From the NCBI RefSeq assembly GCF_900105415.1, contig NZ_FNSM01000001.1, positions 3,696,501 to 3,760,500 of the forward strand: 64,000 nt of DNA, read 5' to 3'. How positions within the stretch are numbered: position 1 is the stretch's first letter; each line of letters starts with the position of its first letter. Shown piece after piece: positions 58,110 through 64,000 of the stretch. Origin of the DNA: Streptomyces sp. TLI_105. Its GTDB lineage: Bacteria; Actinomycetota; Actinomycetes; Streptomycetales; Streptomycetaceae. The notes under the pieces are model-generated. The model had not been told where the DNA came from and did no database searches. It saw nothing but the letters and a program-made list of their open reading frames with translations. Position numbers and translations under genes: made by a program.

Positions 58110-60191
58110 CTACTCCACCTCGATCCCGAAGTCCCCCACGAGCTCCTCGAGCCCGCCCCGGTACCCCTTCCCGCCGAGGACGAAGTCCCAGTTCCCGCCG
58201 GACCGCCGCCGGAACGACCCGAGGACGAGCGCCTTCTCCCCCGGCCGCCCGTCGGACACCTCCAGCCGGTCGAGCTCGGCGCCCGCGTCGTCCCGCAGCC
58301 GTATCCCGGCCTCCGTGAACCCGCCCAGATCCGCGTCGGGGTTCACCTCCGGGTCCACGGCCGCCACCAGGACCAGCCGGTCCGCCCGCGCGGGCAGCGC
58401 GTCGAAGCCGACCCGCACGGCCGCGCGGTCACCGGGTGCGGCCGCCACCACGGCGACCGAACCGTCGGGCGTCGCGGGGTTGTTGAAGAACACGAACCAC
58501 TCGTCGCCGAGGACCCGGTTCCCGGCGCAGACCAGCGCGCAGACGTCGAGGGCGGCGGACCCCGACCACACCATCCCGAGCAGGTTGAAGTCCTCGGCGG
58601 CCTCGGCGGGAGCGGACACGGGCGCCGCCGCCCGGGCGGGCCCGCCCAGCCGGCCCCGCAGGCCGTGCTGGTGCAGCAGGTCCACCAGCTCGGTCCCCGA
58701 GATCAGGGTCAGCGGCTTGCCGTTGGCGAAGGTGTACGAACCGGGCCCGAACTTCGACGTCGTGACGAGGACGCCCTTGTTGGCCCCCTTGTCCTGCACG
58801 GTCCCGAACAGATCCCGTACGGCGCTCGGCGGCACGGTGTTCCGGTACCGCTTCACCTGCACGACGATCGACCCGCCGCTGATCGGATCGGGATCCAGCG
58901 CCTCCACGTCGACCCCGCCGTCACCCGACCGCTGGGTCGTCACCGCCTGGAGCCCCCGGGCCCGAAACAGCTCGGCCACGAGCCCCTCGAAGGCGATCGG
59001 ATCCATGGCCAGCAGGTCCGGCTCCTCCCCGTCGCCCTGGAACACCACGTCCGACCCGACCTGGCCCGGCACCCTCAGCGGCTCCACCGCCGCCCGCTCG
59101 TCGGGCTTCGCCGACAGACGGCCCCCGAGCGCCCCCGTCAGGCACTCCACGGCCCCCACCAGCTCCAGGTTCAGCCGCTCGAAGGCCTGCCGTTCCACGA
59201 CCACGGACGCCACGCACACCCGCGCGTCCAGGCCCGTCGCCGGGTCCACCCCGTTCACGTACCCGTTCAGGACCACCCCGTCGAGCGCCCCGAAGCGGTC
59301 CGCGGCGAACAGCTCCCGCACCGCGAGCAGCACGCTCTGCGCCAGCACGTCCCGGTACAGCGCCCGCCGCTGCGTCACCGGCCGGGGTACCTCCTTCTCC
59401 TGGTCGGTGCTCGGCAGGTACTTGACGCCCTTGGCCTCCGGCACGACCTCGTACCCGGGCAGGCCCCAGTCGAGGACGAGCCCGCGCCCGGCCCGGTCGT
59501 AGGCGGCCGACACCTCACGGGGAAACCCCTCGGGCCAGGCGGTCGACGCGAACAGCACGGCGGAGAAGTACTCGACGACCGTGTCGGCCTCCCCGCTCCG
59601 CAGGGCCGCGCCGGTCCCGTCGATCCCGCTGTTGTGGGCGCGTATCTCCGCGATACGGGCAGCCGCCCAGACGTCGTACTCCCGTCGGTACGCGGCGAGT
59701 TGCTCGACCCTCCGCGCCTCGGCGGCCTGCGCCGCGTACCAGTCGCGCTCGAACCGGGCCCGCGCGTCCCGCTCGGCCTGGGCGCGCCCGGAGGGCGTCC
59801 AGGAGGCCTGCGGCCGGTAGAAGCGCTGGTCGGGCATGGCGACGGGTTCGGCGAGCGGGCCCGGCGAGAAGGGGTCGACGTCCTCGGCGCGGCGCAGGGA
59901 CTCCACGGAGAAGGCGGGCGCGCGGCAGCCGGCCGCGAGCAGCCCCTCGAGGAGGGCGACCCGCTCCTCCAACTCGCGGGTGCGCCGCAGGGCGTCGGCG
60001 TCCCGCTGCTGCCGATAGGCGGCCCGCTGCTCCCGCTGCGTCCGGGCGACGTCCCGCTCGTACGCCCGCTGCGCCCGCTCGGCGTCCCGCTGCTGCCGCA
60101 GCACCGCCTGGTGCTGCCCTTCCCGCTGCCTCTGCGCCACCCGCTGCTGCTCGGCCCACACCCCGATCAGCCCACCGGAACGCCGACTCAT
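58110..60191 (-). CDS. Mrr-type restriction endonuclease fused to a TerD domain
   Basis: A 693-residue multidomain protein. Residues 1-110 are a Gln/Arg-rich coiled coil. Residues 110-375 are a middle domain with DWGLPGYEVVPEAKGVKYLP. Residues 400-520 are the Mrr_cat nuclease: MDPIAFEGLVAELFRARGLQAV, GDGGVDV and IVVQVKRY supply the D...QxK site. Residues 545-693 are a TerD domain (LDVCALVCAG, EWFVFFNNPATPDGS, GFTEAGIRLRDDAG, GYRGGLEELVGDFGIEVE). ATG 60191 has GGGAGGGG seven bases before it. Such fusions belong to Ter-linked stress/conflict systems described by comparative genomics; biochemical targets are unknown. Confidence 0.9.
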   Translation of the reverse strand: MSRRSGGLIGVWAEQQRVAQRQREGQHQAVLRQQRDAERAQRAYERDVARTQREQRAAYRQQRDADALRRTRELEERVALLEGLLAAGCRAPAFSVESLRRAEDVDPFSPGPLAEPVAMPDQRFYRPQASWTPSGRAQAERDARARFERDWYAAQAAEARRVEQLAAYRREYDVWAAARIAEIRAHNSGIDGTGAALRSGEADTVVEYFSAVLFASTAWPEGFPREVSAAYDRAGRGLVLDWGLPGYEVVPEAKGVKYLPSTDQEKEVPRPVTQRRALYRDVLAQSVLLAVRELFAADRFGALDGVVLNGYVNGVDPATGLDARVCVASVVVERQAFERLNLELVGAVECLTGALGGRLSAKPDERAAVEPLRVPGQVGSDVVFQGDGEEPDLLAMDPIAFEGLVAELFRARGLQAVTTQRSGDGGVDVEALDPDPISGGSIVVQVKRYRNTVPPSAVRDLFGTVQDKGANKGVLVTTSKFGPGSYTFANGKPLTLISGTELVDLLHQHGLRGRLGGPARAAAPVSAPAEAAEDFNLLGMVWSGSAALDVCALVCAGNRVLGDEWFVFFNNPATPDGSVAVVAAAPGDRAAVRVGFDALPARADRLVLVAAVDPEVNPDADLGGFTEAGIRLRDDAGAELDRLEVSDGRPGEKALVLGSFRRRSGGNWDFVLGGKGYRGGLEELVGDFGIEVE

Positions 60192-60259
60192 CCGCGCACC
60201 CCTCCCACGACCCCGACCACTGCACGCCCCCGTGTCGCACAAGTGTCCCTGACGGCGGC

Positions 60260-60309
60260 GGGCCGGGGCACGAGAACGCCGGAGTGCTCCCGGCGCCGTG
60301 CCCCGGCCC
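60260..60309. terminator. Terminator hairpin
   Basis: GGGCCGGGGCACG (60260-60272) pairs with CGTGCCCCGGCCC (60297-60309) around an inner CGCCGG/CCGGCG dyad, between the stop of the Fn3 gene and the start of the nuclease gene. Confidence 0.78.
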
Positions 60310-60317
60310 GTCGGGTG

Positions 60318-61751
60318 TCAGCCGAGCGGCAGCGTCGCGGTCCGGCTCTCGCTGTCCGGGGAGTGGTTCCCGGCCTCGTCGTAGGTGCGGGCCCGGTACT
60401 CGTAGGCGACGCCGTCGGCGGCCTGCGGGGCGCAGACGGTGACCTTGGCCGGGTCGAGGCGCGGGTCGTACTCCTTGTGCAGGACGACCGACCAGGTGGA
60501 CGCCCCCGCGGCGCGGCGCACGATCTCGAAGCCGGAGAAGTCGCGGATGGGGGCGGGGGTCCAGTCGGTGGCGGTGGCCTGCACGCCGCCCGCGCAGGAG
60601 CCCAGGGTCAGGTCCGGGGCGGAGGCGGGGGCGATGCCGTCGGGGATCTCGAGCCACAGCTCGTTGAGCGCGTTGGCGTCGAGCCAGTTCGGGTTGAGCG
60701 TGGTGGTGCCGCCGTCGTTGGTGACGAGGACGCGGTAGTGACGGGTCTCGCCGTCGGCGGCGATGGGGGCGGTGGTCCAGGTGTTGCCCTTGGTGGTGCC
60801 GAGGGGGACCCAGACGTAGGAGCCGTCGACCATGTCGTTGCTCAGGACCGTGTAGTGGTCGAAGTGCGGCTCGGTGTTGAGGGGCCACTTCAGGGTGACC
60901 TTGCGGGTCGCCTTGTCGAAGGTGCCGGTCAGGGAGGTGACGACGGGCAGCGGCCGCACGATGACGTCCGCGCTGCCGGCCGAGGTGTGGCCCGCCTTGT
61001 CCCGGGCGCGCACCTCGTAGTAGTAGGGCGTGCGGTCGTCGGGGTTCACCAGGGGGTCGGTGAAGCTGCGCGCGGTGGTGGAGGCGGTGACGGTCGTCCA
61101 GGTGCTGGCCCCGACGGCCCGCCGGTGCAGGGAGTATCCGGCGAGGTCCATCTCCTTGTTGCCCGCCCAGGAGACGGTCGTCCGGCGGGAGGTGGTGTTG
61201 TAGGCGGTCGCCACGCCGGTGGGGGCGAGCGGCTTCACCGTGTCGTACGCGGCCGAGGTCCGGGGCGCGTAGGCGAAGTTGACCTTGGCGGCGCCGCTCC
61301 AGTTCGCGTAGTCGACGCGGACGGTGTGCCGGCCGGAGGGCACGGTGAGGTTGACGCTCCGGGAGCGCGCGGTGTCCCCGGTGTTCGCCCACAGGTCGAT
61401 CTTGCGGACGCCGTCCAGGTAGACGCGGGCCCCGTCGGTGGCGGACACGGCGAAGGTGAAGGGCCCGCCGGAGCCGAAGTCGCGGGACACCCACCAGCGG
61501 ACACCGAAATTGTTCGCGGCCACGCCGGTGGCCGGACTGCCCGCCCAGCTCTCGGCGACGGCGGCGTCGCAGTCGGTCTTCACGGGCGTCCCGGAGAACG
61601 AGGTGTTGTTGTAGAACGTTCGCAGGGGGACGTTGGTGGGGCAGACGACACCGGCGGCGGCCGCCTGCGGGGCGACGACCACCAGACCGCCGAGGACGGC
61701 GGCGGACATGACGCCACCGCCGAGGGCGGCGACGAGACTCTTCGAGGACAC
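60318..61751 (-). CDS. Secreted PA14/Fn3-domain protein
   Basis: A 477-residue exported protein with signal peptide MSSKSLVAALGGGVMSAAVL to PQAAAA. Residues 40-165 resemble a PA14 lectin-like domain (FYNNTSFSGTPVKTDCDAAV, FGVRWWVSRDF, DGARVYLDGVRKIDLWANTG). Fibronectin type III repeats follow, with DLAGYSLHRRAVGASTW, PYYYEVRARDKAGHTS, and a final WSVVLHKEYDP...YEYRARTYDEAGNHSP. GTG 61751 has AAGGG six bases before it. Probably a polysaccharide-binding extracellular protein without a visible catalytic domain. Confidence 0.88.
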   Translation of the reverse strand: MSSKSLVAALGGGVMSAAVLGGLVVVAPQAAAAGVVCPTNVPLRTFYNNTSFSGTPVKTDCDAAVAESWAGSPATGVAANNFGVRWWVSRDFGSGGPFTFAVSATDGARVYLDGVRKIDLWANTGDTARSRSVNLTVPSGRHTVRVDYANWSGAAKVNFAYAPRTSAAYDTVKPLAPTGVATAYNTTSRRTTVSWAGNKEMDLAGYSLHRRAVGASTWTTVTASTTARSFTDPLVNPDDRTPYYYEVRARDKAGHTSAGSADVIVRPLPVVTSLTGTFDKATRKVTLKWPLNTEPHFDHYTVLSNDMVDGSYVWVPLGTTKGNTWTTAPIAADGETRHYRVLVTNDGGTTTLNPNWLDANALNELWLEIPDGIAPASAPDLTLGSCAGGVQATATDWTPAPIRDFSGFEIVRRAAGASTWSVVLHKEYDPRLDPAKVTVCAPQAADGVAYEYRARTYDEAGNHSPDSESRTATLPLG

Positions 61752-61951
61752 GGGGACCCTTCACACAGGACAGAGGAAACGCTCGGCACGAAGACTCCCG
61801 ACCCACCCCGAAGGTTGCCCACGACCTGCAGCGCCCCCACCCCCACGGAAGACCCGCCCACGCGGTGGCCCCCACCCCCCCCACGGAAGGCCCCGCCCAC
61901 GCGGAAGGGCCGGCGCCGGGGATCTTCCCCCTGCGCTGGCCCTTTCCGTTG

Positions 61952-61998
61952 AGCCCCCTGTCGGGTTCGAACCGACGACCCCCGCTTTACAAGAGCGG
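61952..61998 (-). other. 3' fragment of tRNA-Thr(UGU); probable integration (att) site
   Basis: On the minus strand an anticodon arm CCGCT-CTTGTAA-AGCGG (anticodon UGU), a 5-base variable loop, a T arm GTCGG-TTCGAAC-CCGAC and the 3' acceptor strand AGGGGGC plus a discriminator base are perfectly formed. The matching 5' acceptor GCCCCCT and D arm are absent at higher coordinates. A bare tRNA 3' half is the usual trace left by a tRNA-targeting integrase. Confidence 0.85.
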
Positions 61999-62098
61999 GA
62001 AGGCGGATGTGCACCTGACCTGCACCGATACGCGGAGAGCTGATCCACGGCTCAGGACCCGCCAACGCCCCTCGTTGCCCGTGACTCCCCGCCCGATC

Positions 62099-62119
62099 TG
62101 GCACGGATGTGGCACGGAT
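62099..62119. repeat. Direct repeat TGGCACGGAT, two copies
   Basis: TGGCACGGAT at 62099-62108 and 62110-62119, about 100 bases inside the tRNA fragment. Short direct repeats at this place are common as integrase arm sites of actinobacterial integrative elements; the role is inferred. Confidence 0.5.
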
Positions 62120-62150
62120 CCGGACCCATCTGTGATCTCGTCACCCGCGA

Positions 62151-63161
62151 TCAGCTCTGCGTCTCCTCGCGGCGGCCCATAGCAGCCGCACCGGGTACGA
62201 GGAGCAGCTTGCCGGTGGTACGCCGAGCCTCCAGATCGCTGTGGGCCTGGGCGGCCTCGGACAATGTGTAGCGGCCCGTTACGGTGACTTCAAGCGCCTT
62301 GGAGCGCACCCACTCGAACACATCGGCGGCCCGTCGGAGCAGTTCGGACCGATCGGCGATGAAGTCCCCGAGGCTGGGCCGGATCAGGGTCAGCGAACCG
62401 CCGTGGGCGAGCCGCATCGGATCAAACGCCGGCACGGCACCACTTGCCGCGCCGAAGAGCACGAGATGGCCGCGGGGTCGCAGGCTGGCGAGGCTCGCGT
62501 CGAAGGTGTGCGCGCCGACGCCGTCGAAGACGACCGGCAGTCCCTGACCGCCGTTGAGCCGCCTCACCTCGGCTGCGAGATCGTCGACCGCAGAGGAGAG
62601 GATCACCTCGGCGGCCCCGGCACGCTTCGCCAGCTCGGCCTTCGCCGGGGTCGACGTCGTGCCGATCACCCTGCCGCCGAGATGAGTGATGAGCTGGGTC
62701 AAAAGCAGCCCCATGCCACCAGCAGCCGCATGCACGAGCACCGTGTCGCCCCCCTGAACCGGGTAGGCGTCCTTGACGAGATAGTGCGCGGTCATGCCTT
62801 GGAGGAGCACGGCGGCGGCTGTCTCGAAGTCGATGTCGTCGGGCAGCGGCACCAGCCGGGAGGAGTCCGCGACGGCTCGCTCGGCATACGTGCCGGGAAT
62901 CTCCACCCAACCGACCCGGTCCCCGACCGCGACGTCAGCGACACCGGGTCCTACTTCGACGACCGTGCCGGCGCCCTCAGCGCCCGGGGTGAAGGGCAGC
63001 GGAAGGCTGTACCGGCCCTCGCGGTGGTAGACGTCGAGGAAGTTGACCCCGGATGCGGCGACCTCCACGACCGCCTCGCCCGGACCCGGCCGCGGCTGGT
63101 CCATCTCGGCCTCCTGCAGCACCTCGGGACCGCCCACTTCGTACACCTGAATCGCTCGCAT
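62151..63161 (-). CDS. Zinc-independent quinone oxidoreductase (MDR family)
   Basis: A 336-residue NADPH:quinone reductase. MRAIQVYEVGGPEVLQEAEM, GVNFLDVYHREGRYSLPLPFTPGAEGAGTV and VLVHAAAGGMGLLLTQLITHLGGRVIGTTST are the classic QorA pattern. Third-position GC is somewhat lower than in core genes of the window, which fits location in an integrated segment right of the tRNA fragment. ATG 63161 gives the conserved N-terminus; longer frames have no family similarity. It is a different branch from the SoxR-controlled reductase at 53.7 kb. Confidence 0.92.
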   Translation of the reverse strand: MRAIQVYEVGGPEVLQEAEMDQPRPGPGEAVVEVAASGVNFLDVYHREGRYSLPLPFTPGAEGAGTVVEVGPGVADVAVGDRVGWVEIPGTYAERAVADSSRLVPLPDDIDFETAAAVLLQGMTAHYLVKDAYPVQGGDTVLVHAAAGGMGLLLTQLITHLGGRVIGTTSTPAKAELAKRAGAAEVILSSAVDDLAAEVRRLNGGQGLPVVFDGVGAHTFDASLASLRPRGHLVLFGAASGAVPAFDPMRLAHGGSLTLIRPSLGDFIADRSELLRRAADVFEWVRSKALEVTVTGRYTLSEAAQAHSDLEARRTTGKLLLVPGAAAMGRREETQS

Positions 63162-63527
63162 GACCCCCACCAACCCCGTTGATGGCGATCTGATTCCCGG
63201 CAAGCAGACCAGCCCGCCGCCCCCGCTGAGAGCTGAGACGCCTGCTTTGCACCCGGGTCTGGGACAGGCTGGAAGCCGGGGCGTAGCGGTCGAGAAGCAT
63301 CATCAACTCGTCGAGACGGTTCAGCACAGAGGTCGTACCCAACCGCCTCCCGCAAGTCGCCACATGATCTGACACAGGCGTGGCTAGGGGACCTCTTCGT
63401 CCCGAAGCAACTCGGGTGGTGGCGCTTCCTTGGGCTGCCGCGTCTCTCACCTGAGCTGATGGTCCGCAGGCGTTCGCACTCGTCCGCCGCTGTCCGTCGG
63501 CGTTGTCACGCAGTTAGACACTCACCG
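63162..63527. other. Intergenic region, nothing recognised
   Basis: About 365 bases between two minus-strand genes, of lower GC than the rest. Short open frames on both strands lack codon-usage or family support. No repeat, RNA or operator was recognised. Confidence 0.4.
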
Positions 63528-63935
63528 CTACTCGATTCGGGCCCGCACCAGGGCATCGGTGGCCCTACGTAGGGCTACCTTCAGCCTCTCCCGCTCGCCG
63601 CGCACCTGGTCGACCTTCCTGCCGGATGCCTGGTAGGCGGTTTCGAACTCGACCCAGGCCTCGTAGACCGCGAGCAGTGCTTCAGAGGAAGCCCGGCCTC
63701 GCTCGAACTGCTGCCGGAAGCCCAGGGGCGGCTCGTGGCTCCCGATCCACAATTCGAGCCGGGCATGCTCGACCATGTACTGCGCAGCGAGTTCGACCAC
63801 GTCGTTACCGACGATGTTGCTGCCGATCACCTGAACACCGAGGTTGAGCTCTGGTGAAGCGGTTGGAACGCACAGGCGCTCTGGTAACGCCTCGGAAGGC
63901 TGCAACTGACGTAGCCACTCCCACTCGTCTGCCAT
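63528..63935 (-). CDS. Hypothetical protein
   Basis: A 135-residue soluble protein from ATG 63935, with GAAGGAAG five bases before it. MADEWEWLRQLQPSEALPERL is followed by a region with VIGSNIVGNDVVELAAQYMVEHARLELW and a charged helical C-terminus (GRKVDQVRGERERLKVALRRATDALVRARIE). No domain was recognised. Its position right of the tRNA fragment and less extreme codon use suggest accessory origin. Confidence 0.65.
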   Translation of the reverse strand: MADEWEWLRQLQPSEALPERLCVPTASPELNLGVQVIGSNIVGNDVVELAAQYMVEHARLELWIGSHEPPLGFRQQFERGRASSEALLAVYEAWVEFETAYQASGRKVDQVRGERERLKVALRRATDALVRARIE

Positions 63936-64000
63936 CACAACTTCCTTCGTCCCAAGGTTCGCCTGCCTGCGACCTGTACCCACGTCTACCCCAACTCCCA

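Larger units (their letters stand above)
61752..62150. other. Intergenic region with tRNA fragment and short repeats
   Basis: Four hundred bases separate the Fn3-protein start from the stop of the quinone reductase gene. Besides the tRNA fragment and the TGGCACGGAT repeat, it has a GC-rich stretch with two copies of cccacggaa(g)...gcccacgcgg near 61848-61900. No complete gene was recognised. Confidence 0.55.

Noticed and set aside
58110..60191. A classical restriction-modification system around the Mrr-type nuclease
   Set aside because: No DNA methyltransferase or specificity gene lies within the window; the neighbours are a metabolic oxidase and a secreted protein.
61952..62030. A complete tRNA-Thr gene
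   Set aside because: The 3' half is perfect, but no GCCCCCT acceptor strand or D arm exists at the expected positions to the right, so only a fragment is present.
63160..63450. Small genes on either strand right of the quinone reductase
   Set aside because: Frames of 70-157 codons exist but have no consistent third-position GC, ribosome site or recognisable protein.

Overview
The window is actinobacterial chromosome, almost certainly Streptomyces. GC is very high, most genes have a G/C third position, and GTG starts and leaderless promoters (a TAnnnT box 6-8 bases before the start codon) are frequent. Several loci look like orthologues of a contiguous Streptomyces coelicolor core block, from memory of SCO numbering: murR/murQ, groEL2, cold-shock gene, threonine synthase, gpgS, otsA, otsB, nagK-nagA, cdgB, terD, hbpS-senS-senR and a SoxR-controlled quinone oxidoreductase.

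Layout. 1-4508: the N-terminal 1,500 residues of a giant secreted alanine-rich coiled-coil protein, truncated by the window edge. 4.8-7.4 kb: an efflux MFS transporter, a DHFR-like reductase and a chloramphenicol 3-O-phosphotransferase. 7.5-10.1 kb: two small proteins, then MurNAc-6-P recycling (RpiR-type regulator and MurQ). 10.2-19.1 kb: a secreted peptidase, a complex GC-rich inverted repeat, a reductase, a binding protein, a methyltransferase, an SRPBCC protein and two tandem secreted paralogues. 19.2-23.6 kb, minus strand: groEL with two CIRCE operators, a cold-shock gene, a sulfur-carrier protein and a threonine-synthase-type gene behind a SAM-I riboswitch. 23.8-30.8 kb: GpgS, OtsA, an HxlR regulator/imine-reductase pair, an M6 metalloprotease and OtsB. 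30.9-35.8 kb: a sugar-binding lipoprotein, a DasR-type operator, nagK, nagA and a PfkB kinase. 35.9-43.2 kb: small secreted and CBM proteins, the diguanylate cyclase CdgB, flavin reductase, ArfB, TerD, GNAT and an M1 lipoprotein peptidase. 43.2-51 kb: the HbpS-SenS-SenR heme/redox sensing system, a flavin monooxygenase, and an ABC exporter divergent from a second two-component system. 51-61.8 kb: a second locus of the interspersed palindrome, a pentapeptide-repeat protein, a flavoprotein and a SoxR-box quinone oxidoreductase, acetyl- and phosphotransferase genes, a DadA-like oxidase, an Mrr-nuclease/TerD fusion and a Fn3 secreted protein. 61.95 kb to the right edge: a 3' fragment of tRNA-Thr(UGU) followed by genes of different character, read here as the end of an integrated element that continues beyond the window.

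Themes. Several stress and nutrient regulons are readable directly in the DNA: HrcA/CIRCE, SAM-I, DasR, SoxR and RpiR-type operators. Amino-sugar recycling is split between murQ and nagKA. Trehalose and glucosylglycerate synthesis sit together. The most unusual coupling is a SAM riboswitch controlling a threonine-synthase-fold enzyme together with a MoaD-like protein that has an extra Cys after its diglycine, which suggests a protein-thiocarboxylate sulfur-transfer route into methionine metabolism. No tool was run: family calls rest on motifs read by eye, and starts were chosen from Shine-Dalgarno or -10 spacing.
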